DNA from: Streptosporangium brasiliense
Lineage (GTDB): Bacteria; Actinomycetota; Actinomycetes; Streptosporangiales; Streptosporangiaceae
DNA length: 64,000 nt
Direction of reading: 5' to 3'
NCBI RefSeq assembly: GCF_030811595.1
Contig: NZ_JAUSRB010000002.1
Span: 1,922,001 to 1,986,000, forward strand
Each line of letters opens with the position of its first letter. The stretch's first letter is position 1. Below, in pieces: positions 1 through 8,158 of the stretch. The translations under genes and the position numbers were made by a program. Under the pieces are notes generated by a model that worked only from the letters and a program-made list of their open reading frames with translations, was not told the origin of the DNA and ran no database searches.

Positions 1-896
1 TCCACGAAGGCGGTCGCCGACAGCTCCACGATCCGGCCCCGCGGGGAGGTGCCGCACTCCAGGCACCGGTCGCAGAACCGGCCGGCCAGACAGCCGCAGG
101 CCACGACGGGCAGGACCGAGGTGCGCCCGGCGCACACGTTGCGCACGTTGAGCGTCGAGCCCAGCGCGAGGTAGGGCAGGCCCGCGCAGGACACCCCGGC
201 GTCCTCGCAGTCGGCGTCGGAGCGCTCCAACATGGGGTAGGCCGCCCCCGACTCGTCGCAGTCGAAGGCGTCCGACCAGGTGGCGGTGCCGGAGATCCGT
301 GACTGCACACCGCTGTAGCCGGGGGGCGGCTGCGGCACGGCCGTCCACCGGTAGGGCGGCTGCGAGGTCGCCGGCAGCCGGGCCTGGGCCACGCCGTCCT
401 CACGGACCCCGATGGCGTCGAACAGATAGCCGGGCTCGAACTGCGGGTGCCGGACCCGCAGCCGCCCCGAGGCGCGGTAGGGGATGACGACCGTGCGCCG
501 TCCCCGGTGCGGCCCGCAGTACAGCTCCATGGTGCGGTCCCGGGAGCCGGAGCCGATGGACTGGATCACGCCGGTGATCCGGGTGATGTCGGCCCAGATC
601 CGGTCCACCACCCGGCCGGACCGGAGCGCCCTGATGACCACATGGGTGCCCAGCGGCAGGTCGGCCGGGGCGACGGCCTCGCCGCGCCAGGCCGTCGCCC
701 ACGGCGCGATGACGAGCCGCTCCTCACGGCCTTCGGGGGTGTCGACGACTATCAGGTGCGGGCTGACGTCGAGGATCTCACCGGTGACCGCCTGGAGGAG
801 CTCGCCGTCGTCGGAGACCGCCCCCGGCTCCTCCAGGGTCCGGCCGAGCGCGGCCGCGGCCAGTACGCGGCGGCGGTCAACGCTGCGGTACGGCAT
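1..896 (-). CDS. Hypothetical protein, Cys-rich C-terminal part, cut by the window edge
   Basis: An open frame runs from an ATG at 896 leftwards off the window, with GGGGAG seven bases upstream of the start as ribosome binding site; about 298 codons are visible and no stop is seen. The N-terminal 100 residues begin MPYRSVDRRRVLAAAALGRT and are beta-rich (ILDVSPHLIVVDTPEG, then RLVIAPWATAWRGE), resembling a small barrel. The visible C-terminal part is Cys-rich, including CGCLAGRFCDRCLECG, which could bind metal or form disulfides. No signal peptide is obvious. I do not recognise the family. The opposite-strand frames here are shadows: this frame alone keeps actinomycete third-position GC bias throughout. 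Confidence 0.6.
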   Translation of the reverse strand, partial: MPYRSVDRRRVLAAAALGRTLEEPGAVSDDGELLQAVTGEILDVSPHLIVVDTPEGREERLVIAPWATAWRGEAVAPADLPLGTHVVIRALRSGRVVDRIWADITRITGVIQSIGSGSRDRTMELYCGPHRGRRTVVIPYRASGRLRVRHPQFEPGYLFDAIGVREDGVAQARLPATSQPPYRWTAVPQPPPGYSGVQSRISGTATWSDAFDCDESGAAYPMLERSDADCEDAGVSCAGLPYLALGSTLNVRNVCAGRTSVLPVVACGCLAGRFCDRCLECGTSPRGRIVELSATAFV

Positions 897-1194
897 CGCC
901 ACTCCCCATGTTTCGCCGAGGTTTCCCCGTTAGCGTCACATGCCTGCCGGGGTCCCGCCGTCCGCTTGCGCCAATAACTCCGGCAGGTGTCCGACCACGT
1001 ATCAAAATTCCCATCCCTGGTGCAACGCGTTGTCCCCCACATTGGGGCAAACCCGCACCCAATGTCCCGCGGCTCGGTGATCACGGGGCTGGGCTGTTTT
1101 TGCCGTTGAGGGGATGAAATATAGGTTCCGGTTCAGCCGAATTATGGGCTCCGGCTGCGATTCTGGCCACGAGACGCACCCTGACCACGGGCTG

Positions 1195-1725
1195 GTGATC
1201 GCGGTGACCGGCGGGACCCACGAGGAGTTCCGCGAGTACGTCGTTGCTCGCGGTCCCGCGCTGCTACGCGCCGCCCACCAGCTCACCGGGCAGCCCAGCG
1301 ACGCCGAGGACCTGCTCCAGGCGGCGCTGGTCAAGACGTACCTCGCCTGGGACCGCATCCAGGACCGCGCGGCCCTGGACGCCTACGTGCGCCGGGCGAT
1401 GATCAACATCAACATCTCCTGGTGGCGGCGGCGCAAGCTGGAGGAGTATCCGTCGGAGGAGATCCCCGAACCGGTTCTGGTGGGCGGCCACGGTCACGGC
1501 TATCTGCCCGAGCGGGTGGAGCAGGCTCTGGAGCGGCTGCCGGCCCGCATGCGGGCCGCGGTCATGCTGCGCTACTACGAGGACATGACCGAACCGGAGA
1601 TCGCCAAGACTCTGGGGATCAGCGTCGGCACGGTCAAGAGCACGGTCTCGCGGGCGATGGCCAAGCTCCGCGGCGACCTCACGATCCCGGAGCAGCGGCA
1701 GATGGAGACGCAGGCCCAGCGCTAG
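1195..1725 (+). CDS. SigE-family RNA polymerase sigma-70 (ECF) factor
   Basis: This is a short ECF sigma factor of the actinobacterial SigE type. Region 2 is visible from EEFREYVVARGPALLRAAH through DAEDLLQAALVKTYLAWDR. Region 4 is ALERLPARMRAAVMLRYYED followed by the helix-turn-helix EPEIAKTLGISVGTVKS. The frame is open from an ATG at 1114, but that ATG has its purine run directly abutting it and adds a non-conserved leader. Family members start just before the EEF segment, so GTG at 1195 or 1204 is more likely. No membrane anti-sigma gene follows it, unlike the paired sigma factors at 5.2, 18.7 and 20.5 kb. The target promoters are unknown. Confidence 0.85.
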   Translation: MIAVTGGTHEEFREYVVARGPALLRAAHQLTGQPSDAEDLLQAALVKTYLAWDRIQDRAALDAYVRRAMININISWWRRRKLEEYPSEEIPEPVLVGGHGHGYLPERVEQALERLPARMRAAVMLRYYEDMTEPEIAKTLGISVGTVKSTVSRAMAKLRGDLTIPEQRQMETQAQR

Positions 1726-1961
1726 ATCCGCGGGTGCCGCGCGACGGCGGACGGGGACTTCCCCTGCCCGAGGGCGGATCGGACGGGGACTTCCCCTGCC
1801 CGAGGGGGATGAGGGAGCCTCTCCGCCCGACGGTGGCCGAGAGGAGCTCCCGTCATCCAGCGGCCGAGGGGAACTCTTGCTCATCCGGCGTCGTCCGGAC
1901 GGGGGCTCCCGTCGGCCGGACGCTGTGCGCCCTCTCCCATCCGACCGCTGTGCGCCTTCCG
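1726..1961. repeat. GC-rich intergenic repeats, 34-bp tandem unit
   Basis: The gap between the sigma gene and the convergent MarR gene holds two near-identical 34-bp tandem units (about 1746-1813), each containing the small hairpin GGGGACTTCCCC followed by TGCCCGAGGG. After these come several copies of a degenerate CCGGACGCTGTG-type motif (near 1917, 1938 and 1966). No coding frame is supported. The hairpins may act as a bidirectional terminator between the convergent genes. Confidence 0.5.
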
Positions 1962-2447
1962 TCATCCGGACGCTGTGAGCTCCGCCCCCGCCGTAGCGCA
2001 CGGCCGTACGGCGTCGCGGATGATCCTGAGCGTGGCGAGGAAGGTGCTGAGCTGCTCGGGGGTGAGCAGGCCGGTGAACCAGGTCTCGATGTCGGCCAGG
2101 TGCTGGGGGAGCACGGCGCCGAGCCGGTCGGTGCCCGCCTCGGTGATGGTCGCGTAGGAGGTCCGGCGGTCGCTGGCACACGCCTGCCTCGCGACCAGCC
2201 CCTCGCGCTCCAGCCGGTCCACGACCCTGGTCACCCCGCTGGTGGACAGGCTGGTCTGCGCGGCCAGATCGCTCATGCGCAGGCGCTGGCCGGGTGAGCG
2301 CGCCAGCCGGATCAGGGTCTCGAAGTCGATGTCTGAGAGTCCCGCCGCTGAGAAGGACAGGTGCATCTTCGCGGACAGGCCGGTGTGGGCCTCGGCCAGC
2401 AGGCCCATGGCGGTCAGTCGGGAATCGTCAAACAGGGTCACGTCCAC
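1962..2447 (-). CDS. MarR-family transcriptional regulator
   Basis: This is a 161-residue winged-helix regulator. The DNA-binding part is visible as RMSDLAAQTSLSTSGVTRVV, then DRLEREGLVARQACASDRR and the wing TSYATITEAG, all typical of MarR. A C-terminal dimerisation helix follows (LLTPEQLSTFLATLRIIRDA). The frame is open far upstream, but coding bias begins at the GTG at 2447 (alternative GTG at 2441), with GGAT about eight bases upstream. It is divergent from the yceI-like gene 96 bp away, so it probably controls that promoter and itself. The ligand is unknown. Confidence 0.85.
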   Translation of the reverse strand: MDVTLFDDSRLTAMGLLAEAHTGLSAKMHLSFSAAGLSDIDFETLIRLARSPGQRLRMSDLAAQTSLSTSGVTRVVDRLEREGLVARQACASDRRTSYATITEAGTDRLGAVLPQHLADIETWFTGLLTPEQLSTFLATLRIIRDAVRPCATAGAELTASG

Positions 2448-2464
2448 ACTGTATCCGACGATAG

Positions 2465-2494
2465 TTGACGTGCGGAATATTCCTCGTGTAGAAA
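2465..2494 (+). promoter_or_regulatory. Possible sigma-70-type promoter for the yceI-like gene
   Basis: TTGACG at 2465-2470 is followed after 18 bp by TAGAAA at 2489-2494, about 50 bp before the ATG at 2544. The spacing and hexamers fit a housekeeping actinobacterial promoter. It lies in the MarR/YceI divergent region, where a MarR site would be expected. This is a consensus match only. Confidence 0.4.
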
Positions 2495-2543
2495 TCTGTT
2501 GTCGCAAACATCCGCACGGCAAGCATCTCGATCGGGAGTAGAC

Positions 2544-3104
2544 ATGAGCACTCGGACCTGGGAAGACCTGCAGATTCCGGCCCCCGGAACCTTCGCCATC
2601 GACGTCGCCCACACCCGGATCGGCTTCATGGCCAAGCACATGATGGTGAGCAAGGTCCGCGGCAACTTCGGAGAGTTCTCCGGGACCGTCACCATCGCCG
2701 AGAACCCTCTCGACTCCTCCGCCGAGCTCACGATCAAGACGGAGAGCATCACCACCGGCTCCGCCGACCGTGACGGCCACCTGCGCAGCGACGACTTCCT
2801 TTCGGCGGAGAAGTTCCCCGAGCTCACCTTCCGCAGCACCCGTGTGGTCGGCTACTCCGGCGGCGAGTTCACCGTCCTGGGCGACCTCACCATCCGCGAC
2901 GTCACCAAGCAGGTCGAGCTCACCGTCGAGTACGGCGGCGCCGGCACCAACCCGTGGGGCCAGGAGCTGTGGGGCTTCTCCATCACCACCGAGATCAACC
3001 GTGAGGACTTCGGCCTGACCTGGAACCAGGCCCTGGAGACCGGCGGCGTCCTGGTCGGCAAGAAGATCAAGATCGAGATCGAGGGTGAGGCCAACCCCGT
3101 CTGA
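2544..3104 (+). CDS. YceI-family protein
   Basis: This 186-residue protein is of the YceI family (lipocalin-like beta barrel, often binding polyisoprenoids). Typical segments are FAIDVAHTRIGFMAKHMMVS at residues 16-35, then VRGNFGEFSGTV, the strand pattern around DDFLSAEKFPELTF, and the C-terminal ETGGVLVGKKIKIEIEGEA. There is no signal peptide, so it is predicted cytosolic, as is common for actinobacterial copies. The ATG at 2544 has GGGAG five bases upstream; an earlier in-frame start at 2499 lacks this. It is divergent from the MarR gene, and repression by MarR is plausible. Confidence 0.93.
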   Translation: MSTRTWEDLQIPAPGTFAIDVAHTRIGFMAKHMMVSKVRGNFGEFSGTVTIAENPLDSSAELTIKTESITTGSADRDGHLRSDDFLSAEKFPELTFRSTRVVGYSGGEFTVLGDLTIRDVTKQVELTVEYGGAGTNPWGQELWGFSITTEINREDFGLTWNQALETGGVLVGKKIKIEIEGEANPV

Positions 3105-3121
3105 TCCCCGTGATCTACTCG

Positions 3122-3168
3122 GACTCCCTCCCCGTGTCCCCGCCTCCGGCGTGGGCGGGGAGGGAGTC
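3122..3168 (+). terminator. Strong hairpin terminator after yceI
   Basis: The 13-bp arm GACTCCCTCCCCG (3122-3134) pairs perfectly with CGGGGAGGGAGTC (3156-3168) around a 21-base loop, 18 bp after the yceI stop codon. There is no long U tract, as is usual in high-GC actinomycetes. Confidence 0.8.
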
Positions 3169-3211
3169 TCTGCTGTGTCCGCTGGTTGAGAATCTGTGTC
3201 TCGCACTACGA

Positions 3212-3298
3212 GAATCCACAAGATATCCACCGTGTCGAGCTGCGAAGACTTGACTCTATCCACAGTTGTGGAGCAAGTTATCCACAGATAGTGGATAA
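3212..3298. promoter_or_regulatory. Cluster of DnaA-box-like 9-mers
   Basis: Six 9-mers close to TTATCCACA lie within 87 bp: 3212-3220 (7/9), 3223-3231 (7/9), 3256-3264 CTATCCACA (8/9), 3267-3275 reverse TGTGGAGCA (7/9), 3278-3286 TTATCCACA (9/9) and 3290-3298 reverse AGTGGATAA (8/9). The last four form two head-to-head pairs. No dnaA or dnaN gene is in the window, so this may be a DnaA-binding or titration site, or a relict origin. Confidence 0.45.
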
Positions 3299-3390
3299 CT
3301 TCACCGGTCCCGTTCTCGGCGACGCGACCGGTGGCCGCTTTGCTGCCTTGGCGGATGGCCGGTACTCTGTGCTGAGCCACACGGCAACCA

Positions 3391-3480
3391 GGAGGCTTCG
3401 CCTAGTCAGGTCTATGGCGCCGCACTGCTAATGCGGTTTGGGTTTACCGCCCATCCGGGGTTCAAATCCCCGAGCCTCCG
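3391..3480 (+). tRNA. tRNA-Ser (anticodon GCT)
   Basis: The acceptor arms GGAGGCT and AGCCTCC pair, with discriminator G at 3480. The anticodon loop contains GCT (CACTGCTAATG), there is a long class-II variable arm (GTTTGGGTTTACCGCCC region), and the T arm is GGGGTTCAAATCCCC. CCA is not encoded. The gene is intact and is the integration target of the elements that follow: its last 49 bp are repeated at 8907-8955. Confidence 0.95.
3432..3480. repeat. att core copy 1 (3' end of tRNA-Ser)
   Basis: These 49 bp, from TGCGGTTTGGG to the discriminator base, are identical to 8907-8955. A tRNA 3' end repeated directly with an integrase gene just inside one copy is the signature of tRNA-targeted site-specific integration. 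Confidence 0.85.
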
Positions 3481-3488
3481 CAGATCAG

Positions 3489-3524
3489 GGGCCCTCTCCC
3501 AGAACCTTGGGAGAGGGCCTTTTT
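3489..3524 (+). terminator. Rho-independent terminator after tRNA-Ser
   Basis: GGCCCTCTCCC pairs with GGGAGAGGGCC and is followed by TTTTT, directly downstream of the tRNA. A diverged second copy sits after the duplicated att site at 8963-8997. Confidence 0.85.
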
Positions 3525-3565
3525 GATCTCTAAAGGCGTCGTAGTTGCAGTCCTAGTTGCAACGC

Positions 3566-4753
3566 TCAGGATTTTCCCCAGAGCGCGGAGGCCAGCCGTT
3601 CCCCGGCATCGCGCATCAACGGTGTGGACACGTGCGCGTACCTCTCGGTCGTGGTCACCCTCGTGTGGCCCAGGACCTCCTGAACGACGCGGATGTTCAC
3701 ACCCTGCTCGATGAGAAGCGTCGCGGCCGTGTGTCGAGCGTCGTGCACACGGACGTCCCGAACTCCGGCCTGCTTGAGGATGGTTTTCCACACCTTCCAG
3801 TCCTCGGTGCGCTTGATCGGGCCGCCGTACCGGGTGGCGAACACAAGGTCGTGATCCTCCCAGCGATCCCCCGCCTTGAGACGGTCCGCGGCCTGGCGCT
3901 TGCGGTGCGCCTTGAGTAGCGCGAGAAGCTCGGGCGGGCACTGGAGGGTGAGCTTGCTCTTGCCCTTGCGCTGGCGGAAGACGATGCCCCCGCCCGTGCG
4001 CTTCGGGCACCTGTCGGCGTGGCTCGTACAGTCCTTGAGACAGGTCCTCTTGAAGCAGGTGTGCCCCTGCTTCTTGCAGTCCTCCTCACAGCCGGGGTTG
4101 TGCCCGTGATCCCTGCACTTCTTCTTGCAGGGCCAGCGGTGCCACTTCTCCCCACATTTATGGGGATCGGCGCACCCGTGTTGCCATTCGGTGCGCTGGA
4201 TCTGGAACCACGCCCTGATCACTCCGGTCTCCAGGTCGACGTACTGCCAGCGGAGCCCGAGCGCCTCGCCCTGGCGGATGCCGAGAGCCAGAGCGACCGA
4301 CCAGCGCGCCCCGTTCCGCCGGGTGCCGGCCACGTCGAGGATGTTGCGAGCCTCCTCGCGGCTCAGTGGTTCGATCTCGGTGGAAGCTGCCGAGGGAGCC
4401 TCGACGAGGGTCGCGACGTTCCGCGTGAGCTTGTTGCGGCGCACCGCGATGGTTAGCGCCCGCGACAGGATGCGATGAACCTTGAGCACGGTGCTGGTCA
4501 AGTGGCGGCGCGGCGCGCCGCCGTACCCCCGGCCCTCCGCCCGCCCGCCGTCCGGGCGTGCGGCCGGGGAGCCGGTCCCGGACGGCGGCGGGACACCGGG
4601 CCGGCCACCGCACGCCGACCCGCCGCACCAACCGAACGCACCGACCAGGGTTGCCGCCCCGCCGCACAGATACAGCACTACGATCGCCACTGCATGGCTG
4701 GCCACCGTTGATTGTTGGGGGCGATCGACGATCCGTGCTTCGTTCCTCAGCAC
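3566..4753 (-). pseudogene. Tyrosine site-specific integrase, N-terminal part replaced
   Basis: The C-terminal 300 codons are a good phage-type integrase. The catalytic set is visible: Arg in ALGIRQGEALGLRW, then HDARHTAATLL (H-x-x-R), the late His in VLGHTRVTTTERYAHVS, and its Tyr. An unusual Cys/His-rich insert of about 60 residues (from CADPHKCGEKW to SHADRCPKR) lies between the Arg and His boxes and may bind zinc. The N-terminal arm-binding domain is missing. Upstream of TSTVLKVHRILSRAL the frame reads into a low-complexity Pro/Gly stretch and a hydrophobic helix of another origin. The gene points towards the adjacent att site, as expected. It is probably inactive because of the lost N-terminus. 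Confidence 0.75.
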
Positions 4754-5196
4754 GGCTCACTGAGCAAGGTGGTTGAGGGTCGAGCGTCATGCCGAGGCCC
4801 AGATCAGTTGGGAGGCGCTGTCTTCCATGATCCGGAGAATGCGCGGAATGATCTCTGTGGCAGGCCGTCGTCCGCACGGCTGCACCGCAGGTCAGAGATT
4901 GTTGGACAGCAGGACGAGTGACGCCCTGTAAACCGTCGGCACTCCGATTTTGGGAGCCAACGGGCCGTACGGCTCCGGACCGAGTTGGATTGATCTGAAC
5001 AGGCGACTCGGTCACGACCTGCGCGGCGAACTGGCCTGAACGATCCTGGACATCGTTTGGAGACCTTCCGATCAGATGTCGCGGGTCGCGTCACGATCTG
5101 ATCGCTGCGTGACGCAGATCACATCCCCTGACACGAACTCGCGCCGACCCTTCGGGCGAAAGCTGGTGAACCACCGCTCAGGGTTTGGAGCACCAT
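4754..5196. other. Noncoding stretch with conserved module copy A
   Basis: No coding frame is supported. The right half (about 5036-5082) contains GAACGATCCTGGACATCG followed by TTTGGAGACC and a GATCAGAT end. This matches copies B and C near 7149 and 11146, which likewise stand upstream of accessory genes. It probably carries the promoter of the sigma gene at 5197. Confidence 0.5.
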
Positions 5197-5787
5197 GTGA
5201 CCGATGACGAATCCGGTAGGGCTGTCGACGCCGAGCTGATACGGCGGTCGGAGCACGACCCGGAGTCCTTCGCCGACCTGTTCGACAGGCACGCGCCCGC
5301 GTTACGGCGTTACGTTGCCCGGCGGCTGGGCCCCTCTCTTGCCGACGACATCGTCTCCGACGCCTTTCTGACCGCTTTTCGGCGCCGTGGCCGCTATGAC
5401 ATGAGCCATCCTGACGCACGGCCTTGGCTGTACGGCATCACCGCTCGGCTCATCAGCCGACACAGACGTGTGGAGGTTCGGTTCTACCGGGCGCTGGTCC
5501 GCAGCGGCATCGACGAGATCGTCGAGCCGTACGCCGAGCGTGTCGATGACCGGGTCGCCGCACAGCAGGCCGGTCTGGCGGCGGCGCTGGCAAAGCTGTC
5601 ACCCGGTGATCGGGAGGTGCTGTTACTCGTGGCCTGGGCCGACATGTCATATCAGGACGTGGCCCGTGCACTGGATATCCCGATCGGCACTGTCAGATCC
5701 CGCCTGAACCGAGCCAGGACGAGGACACGCCAGGCGCTCGGCGGATCCGACCCCGCGATGACCCGAGAGGAGTCTTTTGATGGATGA
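5197..5787 (+). CDS. ECF RNA polymerase sigma factor
   Basis: Region 2 is visible as ESFADLFDRHAPALRRYVAR, then LADDIVSDAFLTAFRRRGRY and ARPWLYGITARLISRHRR. Region 4 is LAKLSPGDREVLLLVAWAD followed by SYQDVARALDIPIGTVRSRL. GTG at 5197 has GGAG six bases upstream; an in-frame TTG at 5185 overlaps that site and is less likely. The stop codon overlaps the start of the next gene by eight bases, so the two are translationally coupled. Sigma factors of this type are commonly co-transcribed with CU044_5270 proteins. Its presence inside the tRNA-Ser element implies a transferred regulatory pair. Confidence 0.9.
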   Translation: MTDDESGRAVDAELIRRSEHDPESFADLFDRHAPALRRYVARRLGPSLADDIVSDAFLTAFRRRGRYDMSHPDARPWLYGITARLISRHRRVEVRFYRALVRSGIDEIVEPYAERVDDRVAAQQAGLAAALAKLSPGDREVLLLVAWADMSYQDVARALDIPIGTVRSRLNRARTRTRQALGGSDPAMTREESFDG

Positions 5788-6760
5788 CCTGCGATCGTTG
5801 CACGAGTGGCGTGCCAAGGTCCCCGAGCCCGGCCATGAGTGGATCATCTCGGAGCGCCGGCGGCTGCTGAAGCGGATACGGGGGCGCAGGCGATCAGTGG
5901 GGCGCCGCCTGCTTGCGATCGGGGCGCTGGGGGCCGCCGCCTCGGTCGCCGTGGCCACCCTATGGCCGCAACCACCTGCTCAGGGGCCAGCGGTTACACC
6001 CTCAGTCGTTCGGCTCGACTCCAGCGTGGTGCTGGTCCGCGCCGCCGATGTGGCGAGCAGGCGTAGGAGCGCCCAGGTGCCGCTGCCGACGCAGTGGCAC
6101 TACACCAAGACTCTGGACAAGCAGCCGAACTCAGAGACGACCAAGACCCAGGAACAATGGCTGCGCTATGACGGCAGGCAGGCCGCCTCCTTCGACGAGG
6201 ACGGCCAGCTCACCGTCGGTAAGGAACACAACCCGCTGGATCCCGGCGATGACGACCTGTCGCCGCAGCAGTACGACGCCAAGCTACGCAAGCTGCCCAC
6301 TGACCCGAGGAAGCTGCTGGCCAAGATCACAGGTGATCGTCACTGGATCGAGGGAGCCCGCGAGGAGGGGGTGCCCAAGAGCATCGAACCCGCCGACGCC
6401 CGCGCATATCGCGTGATCATGCTCTACCTGAGCAGGTACGGCACGATGCCACCGAGGCTGGAGGCGGCCATGTTCCGCGCTCTGGCGCTCATTCCCGGCG
6501 TCCGGATCGAGCAGGGCGTGAGCGACGCCGCCAGTCGCAGTGGGTTGGGCGTCTGGCTGGAGCGCGCCGGCGATGCGCAGCCCTTCCGCCAATACGAGAT
6601 CCTGGATCCGGCCACCTACCGCTACCTGGGAACTCGGACGGTCTGGCTGCGCGATGCGTTCATGCCTGGCAGCAGCGAGCCCGCCACCCGCAAGGGAGCG
6701 GTGTGGAGCACGGCCTTGCTGACGTCGGTGATCGTGGAACGTCCCGGTCAGCGGGGCTGA
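5780..6760 (+). CDS. CU044_5270-family membrane-anchored protein
   Basis: This 326-residue protein has an Arg-rich cytosolic N-terminus (ERRRLLKRIRGRRRSVGRR), one transmembrane helix at about residues 43-62, and an extracellular domain containing QWHYTKTL and the late YEILDPATYRYLGTRTVWL. That architecture matches the CU044_5270 family, found next to ECF sigma genes in actinomycetes and likely acting as the sensor or anti-sigma partner. ATG at 5780 has GAGAGGAG upstream and overlaps the end of the sigma gene. The biochemical function of the family is not established. Confidence 0.8.
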   Translation: MDDLRSLHEWRAKVPEPGHEWIISERRRLLKRIRGRRRSVGRRLLAIGALGAAASVAVATLWPQPPAQGPAVTPSVVRLDSSVVLVRAADVASRRRSAQVPLPTQWHYTKTLDKQPNSETTKTQEQWLRYDGRQAASFDEDGQLTVGKEHNPLDPGDDDLSPQQYDAKLRKLPTDPRKLLAKITGDRHWIEGAREEGVPKSIEPADARAYRVIMLYLSRYGTMPPRLEAAMFRALALIPGVRIEQGVSDAASRSGLGVWLERAGDAQPFRQYEILDPATYRYLGTRTVWLRDAFMPGSSEPATRKGAVWSTALLTSVIVERPGQRG

Positions 6761-7257
6761 GCGCTCACCCGTGGGCGGGAAGCACGCAAAGATGAGGGCC
6801 GGCTTGGGGCCTGTTCGTCGTGCGCGGCCGCATGAGCCAGGACGGTGGACGGCATGCACAGGGGCGCCGGGCTTGGCGTAATAGCGTCGTGACCAGTGTC
6901 GTCGCGGGTTCCCAGGCTGATGATCAAGGCTACTGGCGTACAGGATTTCGGGCCTGAGCATGCGGAATGGAAGCGGCTTGGTCCGATCGCATGTGTGTTC
7001 CACCGCAGGCCACGAAGCATCGCGCAGCCAGAGTCCCGCTCCGCTTTCATCCGCTTTTTGTGGGAGCCACGTTGGGAGCCACCGGGGTGGACGATCATGA
7101 ACTGAGCCGAACGAACCTGAACAGCGGGGCGACTGCCAGCCAGCGCGTCGAACGATCCCGAATGGCCTTGGACATCGTTTGGGGATCTACGGATCAGAAG
7201 GTGCCGATCACGAAGGCGTTAGTCCGTGGCTGAGCTCTCACCAGGAACAATCGGGTC
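6761..7257. other. Noncoding stretch with conserved module copy B
   Basis: No gene is seen. From about 7067 onward the sequence is a diverged copy of 11047-11231: paired GGGAGCCAC motifs, GATCATGAACTGA, then the GAACGATCC...CATCGTTTGGGGA...GGATCAG module (7149-7199) shortly before the GTG at 7258. The homology continues into the coding region. Confidence 0.55.
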
Positions 7258-7866
7258 GTGAACTCCCAGGACTCCCCTCTTCTGAAGGCGGCCCGGCTCT
7301 GTCCCGCCGACGCTCGGACTGAACTCGGTGTTGGCGTGCCCGACGTGCTGGAGTACCTGAAGCACGACGAGTGGGAGATGGCCCTTCTCCTTCTCGAAGA
7401 ACTCGGTGACGCCCATCCACAGCCGCCGGAATTCTGGGGCCTGCTGGCCGACGCTGCCCGCCTGATGTGGCTCAAGTCAGATGTCGCCTGGTGTGAATGG
7501 CGGCGCAGTGAGGCCCGTACCGGGGCCTTTCTGGCTGAGCTTCGCCTGCTGCCCGCCGGGGAGGGGGGCCGTACAACATCCATACCTGCTGGCGGATTGC
7601 TCCGGCCCATGTGGGACCTCGGCCGCCGCACGCCTGAGGGGGAACCCCTGCTCAGCATCGCCGGCCTTTGGATCGAGGGCCGCGACCCTCTGGAGCCGGG
7701 AGGGCGCGCATCGGTGCGACTGCTTCCCCTCACCCCTGAACACTGGCGACACCTCAAGCCGGGCGACGTGATCACCATGCATGAGATGCGGCCACCCACC
7801 GGAACAGCGCACGTCGTGGAGGTCGTGCCGCCCGTGGGATATATGCGGGATGATCTTACGTGGTAG
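7258..7866 (+). CDS. Immunity-type hypothetical protein (orphan)
   Basis: This 202-residue protein begins [20 protein letters not shown]. It has an alpha-helical N-terminal half (DVLEYLKHDEWEMALLLLEE, then WGLLADAARLMWLKSDVAW) and a beta-rich C-terminal third (SVRLLPLTPEHWRHLKPGD, ending TAHVVEVVPP) that resembles the EF-Tu-like barrel found in proteins near polymorphic-toxin loci. The start is the GTG at 7258, with AGGA 12 bases upstream. A second, truncated homologue lies at 11232. No toxin gene is adjacent. The immunity role is inferred from family style and context; it could be an unrelated conserved protein. Confidence 0.65.
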   Translation: MNSQDSPLLKAARLCPADARTELGVGVPDVLEYLKHDEWEMALLLLEELGDAHPQPPEFWGLLADAARLMWLKSDVAWCEWRRSEARTGAFLAELRLLPAGEGGRTTSIPAGGLLRPMWDLGRRTPEGEPLLSIAGLWIEGRDPLEPGGRASVRLLPLTPEHWRHLKPGDVITMHEMRPPTGTAHVVEVVPPVGYMRDDLTW

Positions 7867-8158
7867 AGGCCGGGGAGAATGCTTTCGCCCTGTTGGGAGG
7901 GCATGTCGTCGCCGGGAGCACGGCCCTCTGTAAAACCGCTATGTCCCCGGCGGGGAGTTCGGCTCCGGGACGATCGCCAGAAGGGACCGGTAGGTCGGTA
8001 AGTGGCTGAGGTGGGCCTGATCGTCCCGCCTGTTGTGTCCCAGGCAAACCCAACATCCCGGCTCCTCCAGGCTGTTGCCCCTCCGGGGTGGGACGAGGCA
8101 GACGAGAAGCTCGGGCAGCATGGCGTTTACGAGTCGTGTCCGCCATGAGAGGACTGAC

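Noticed and set aside
3212-3298. Chromosomal origin of replication
   Set aside because: DnaA-like boxes are present, but neither dnaA, dnaN nor an AT-rich unwinding region is seen, so only a DnaA-binding cluster is claimed.
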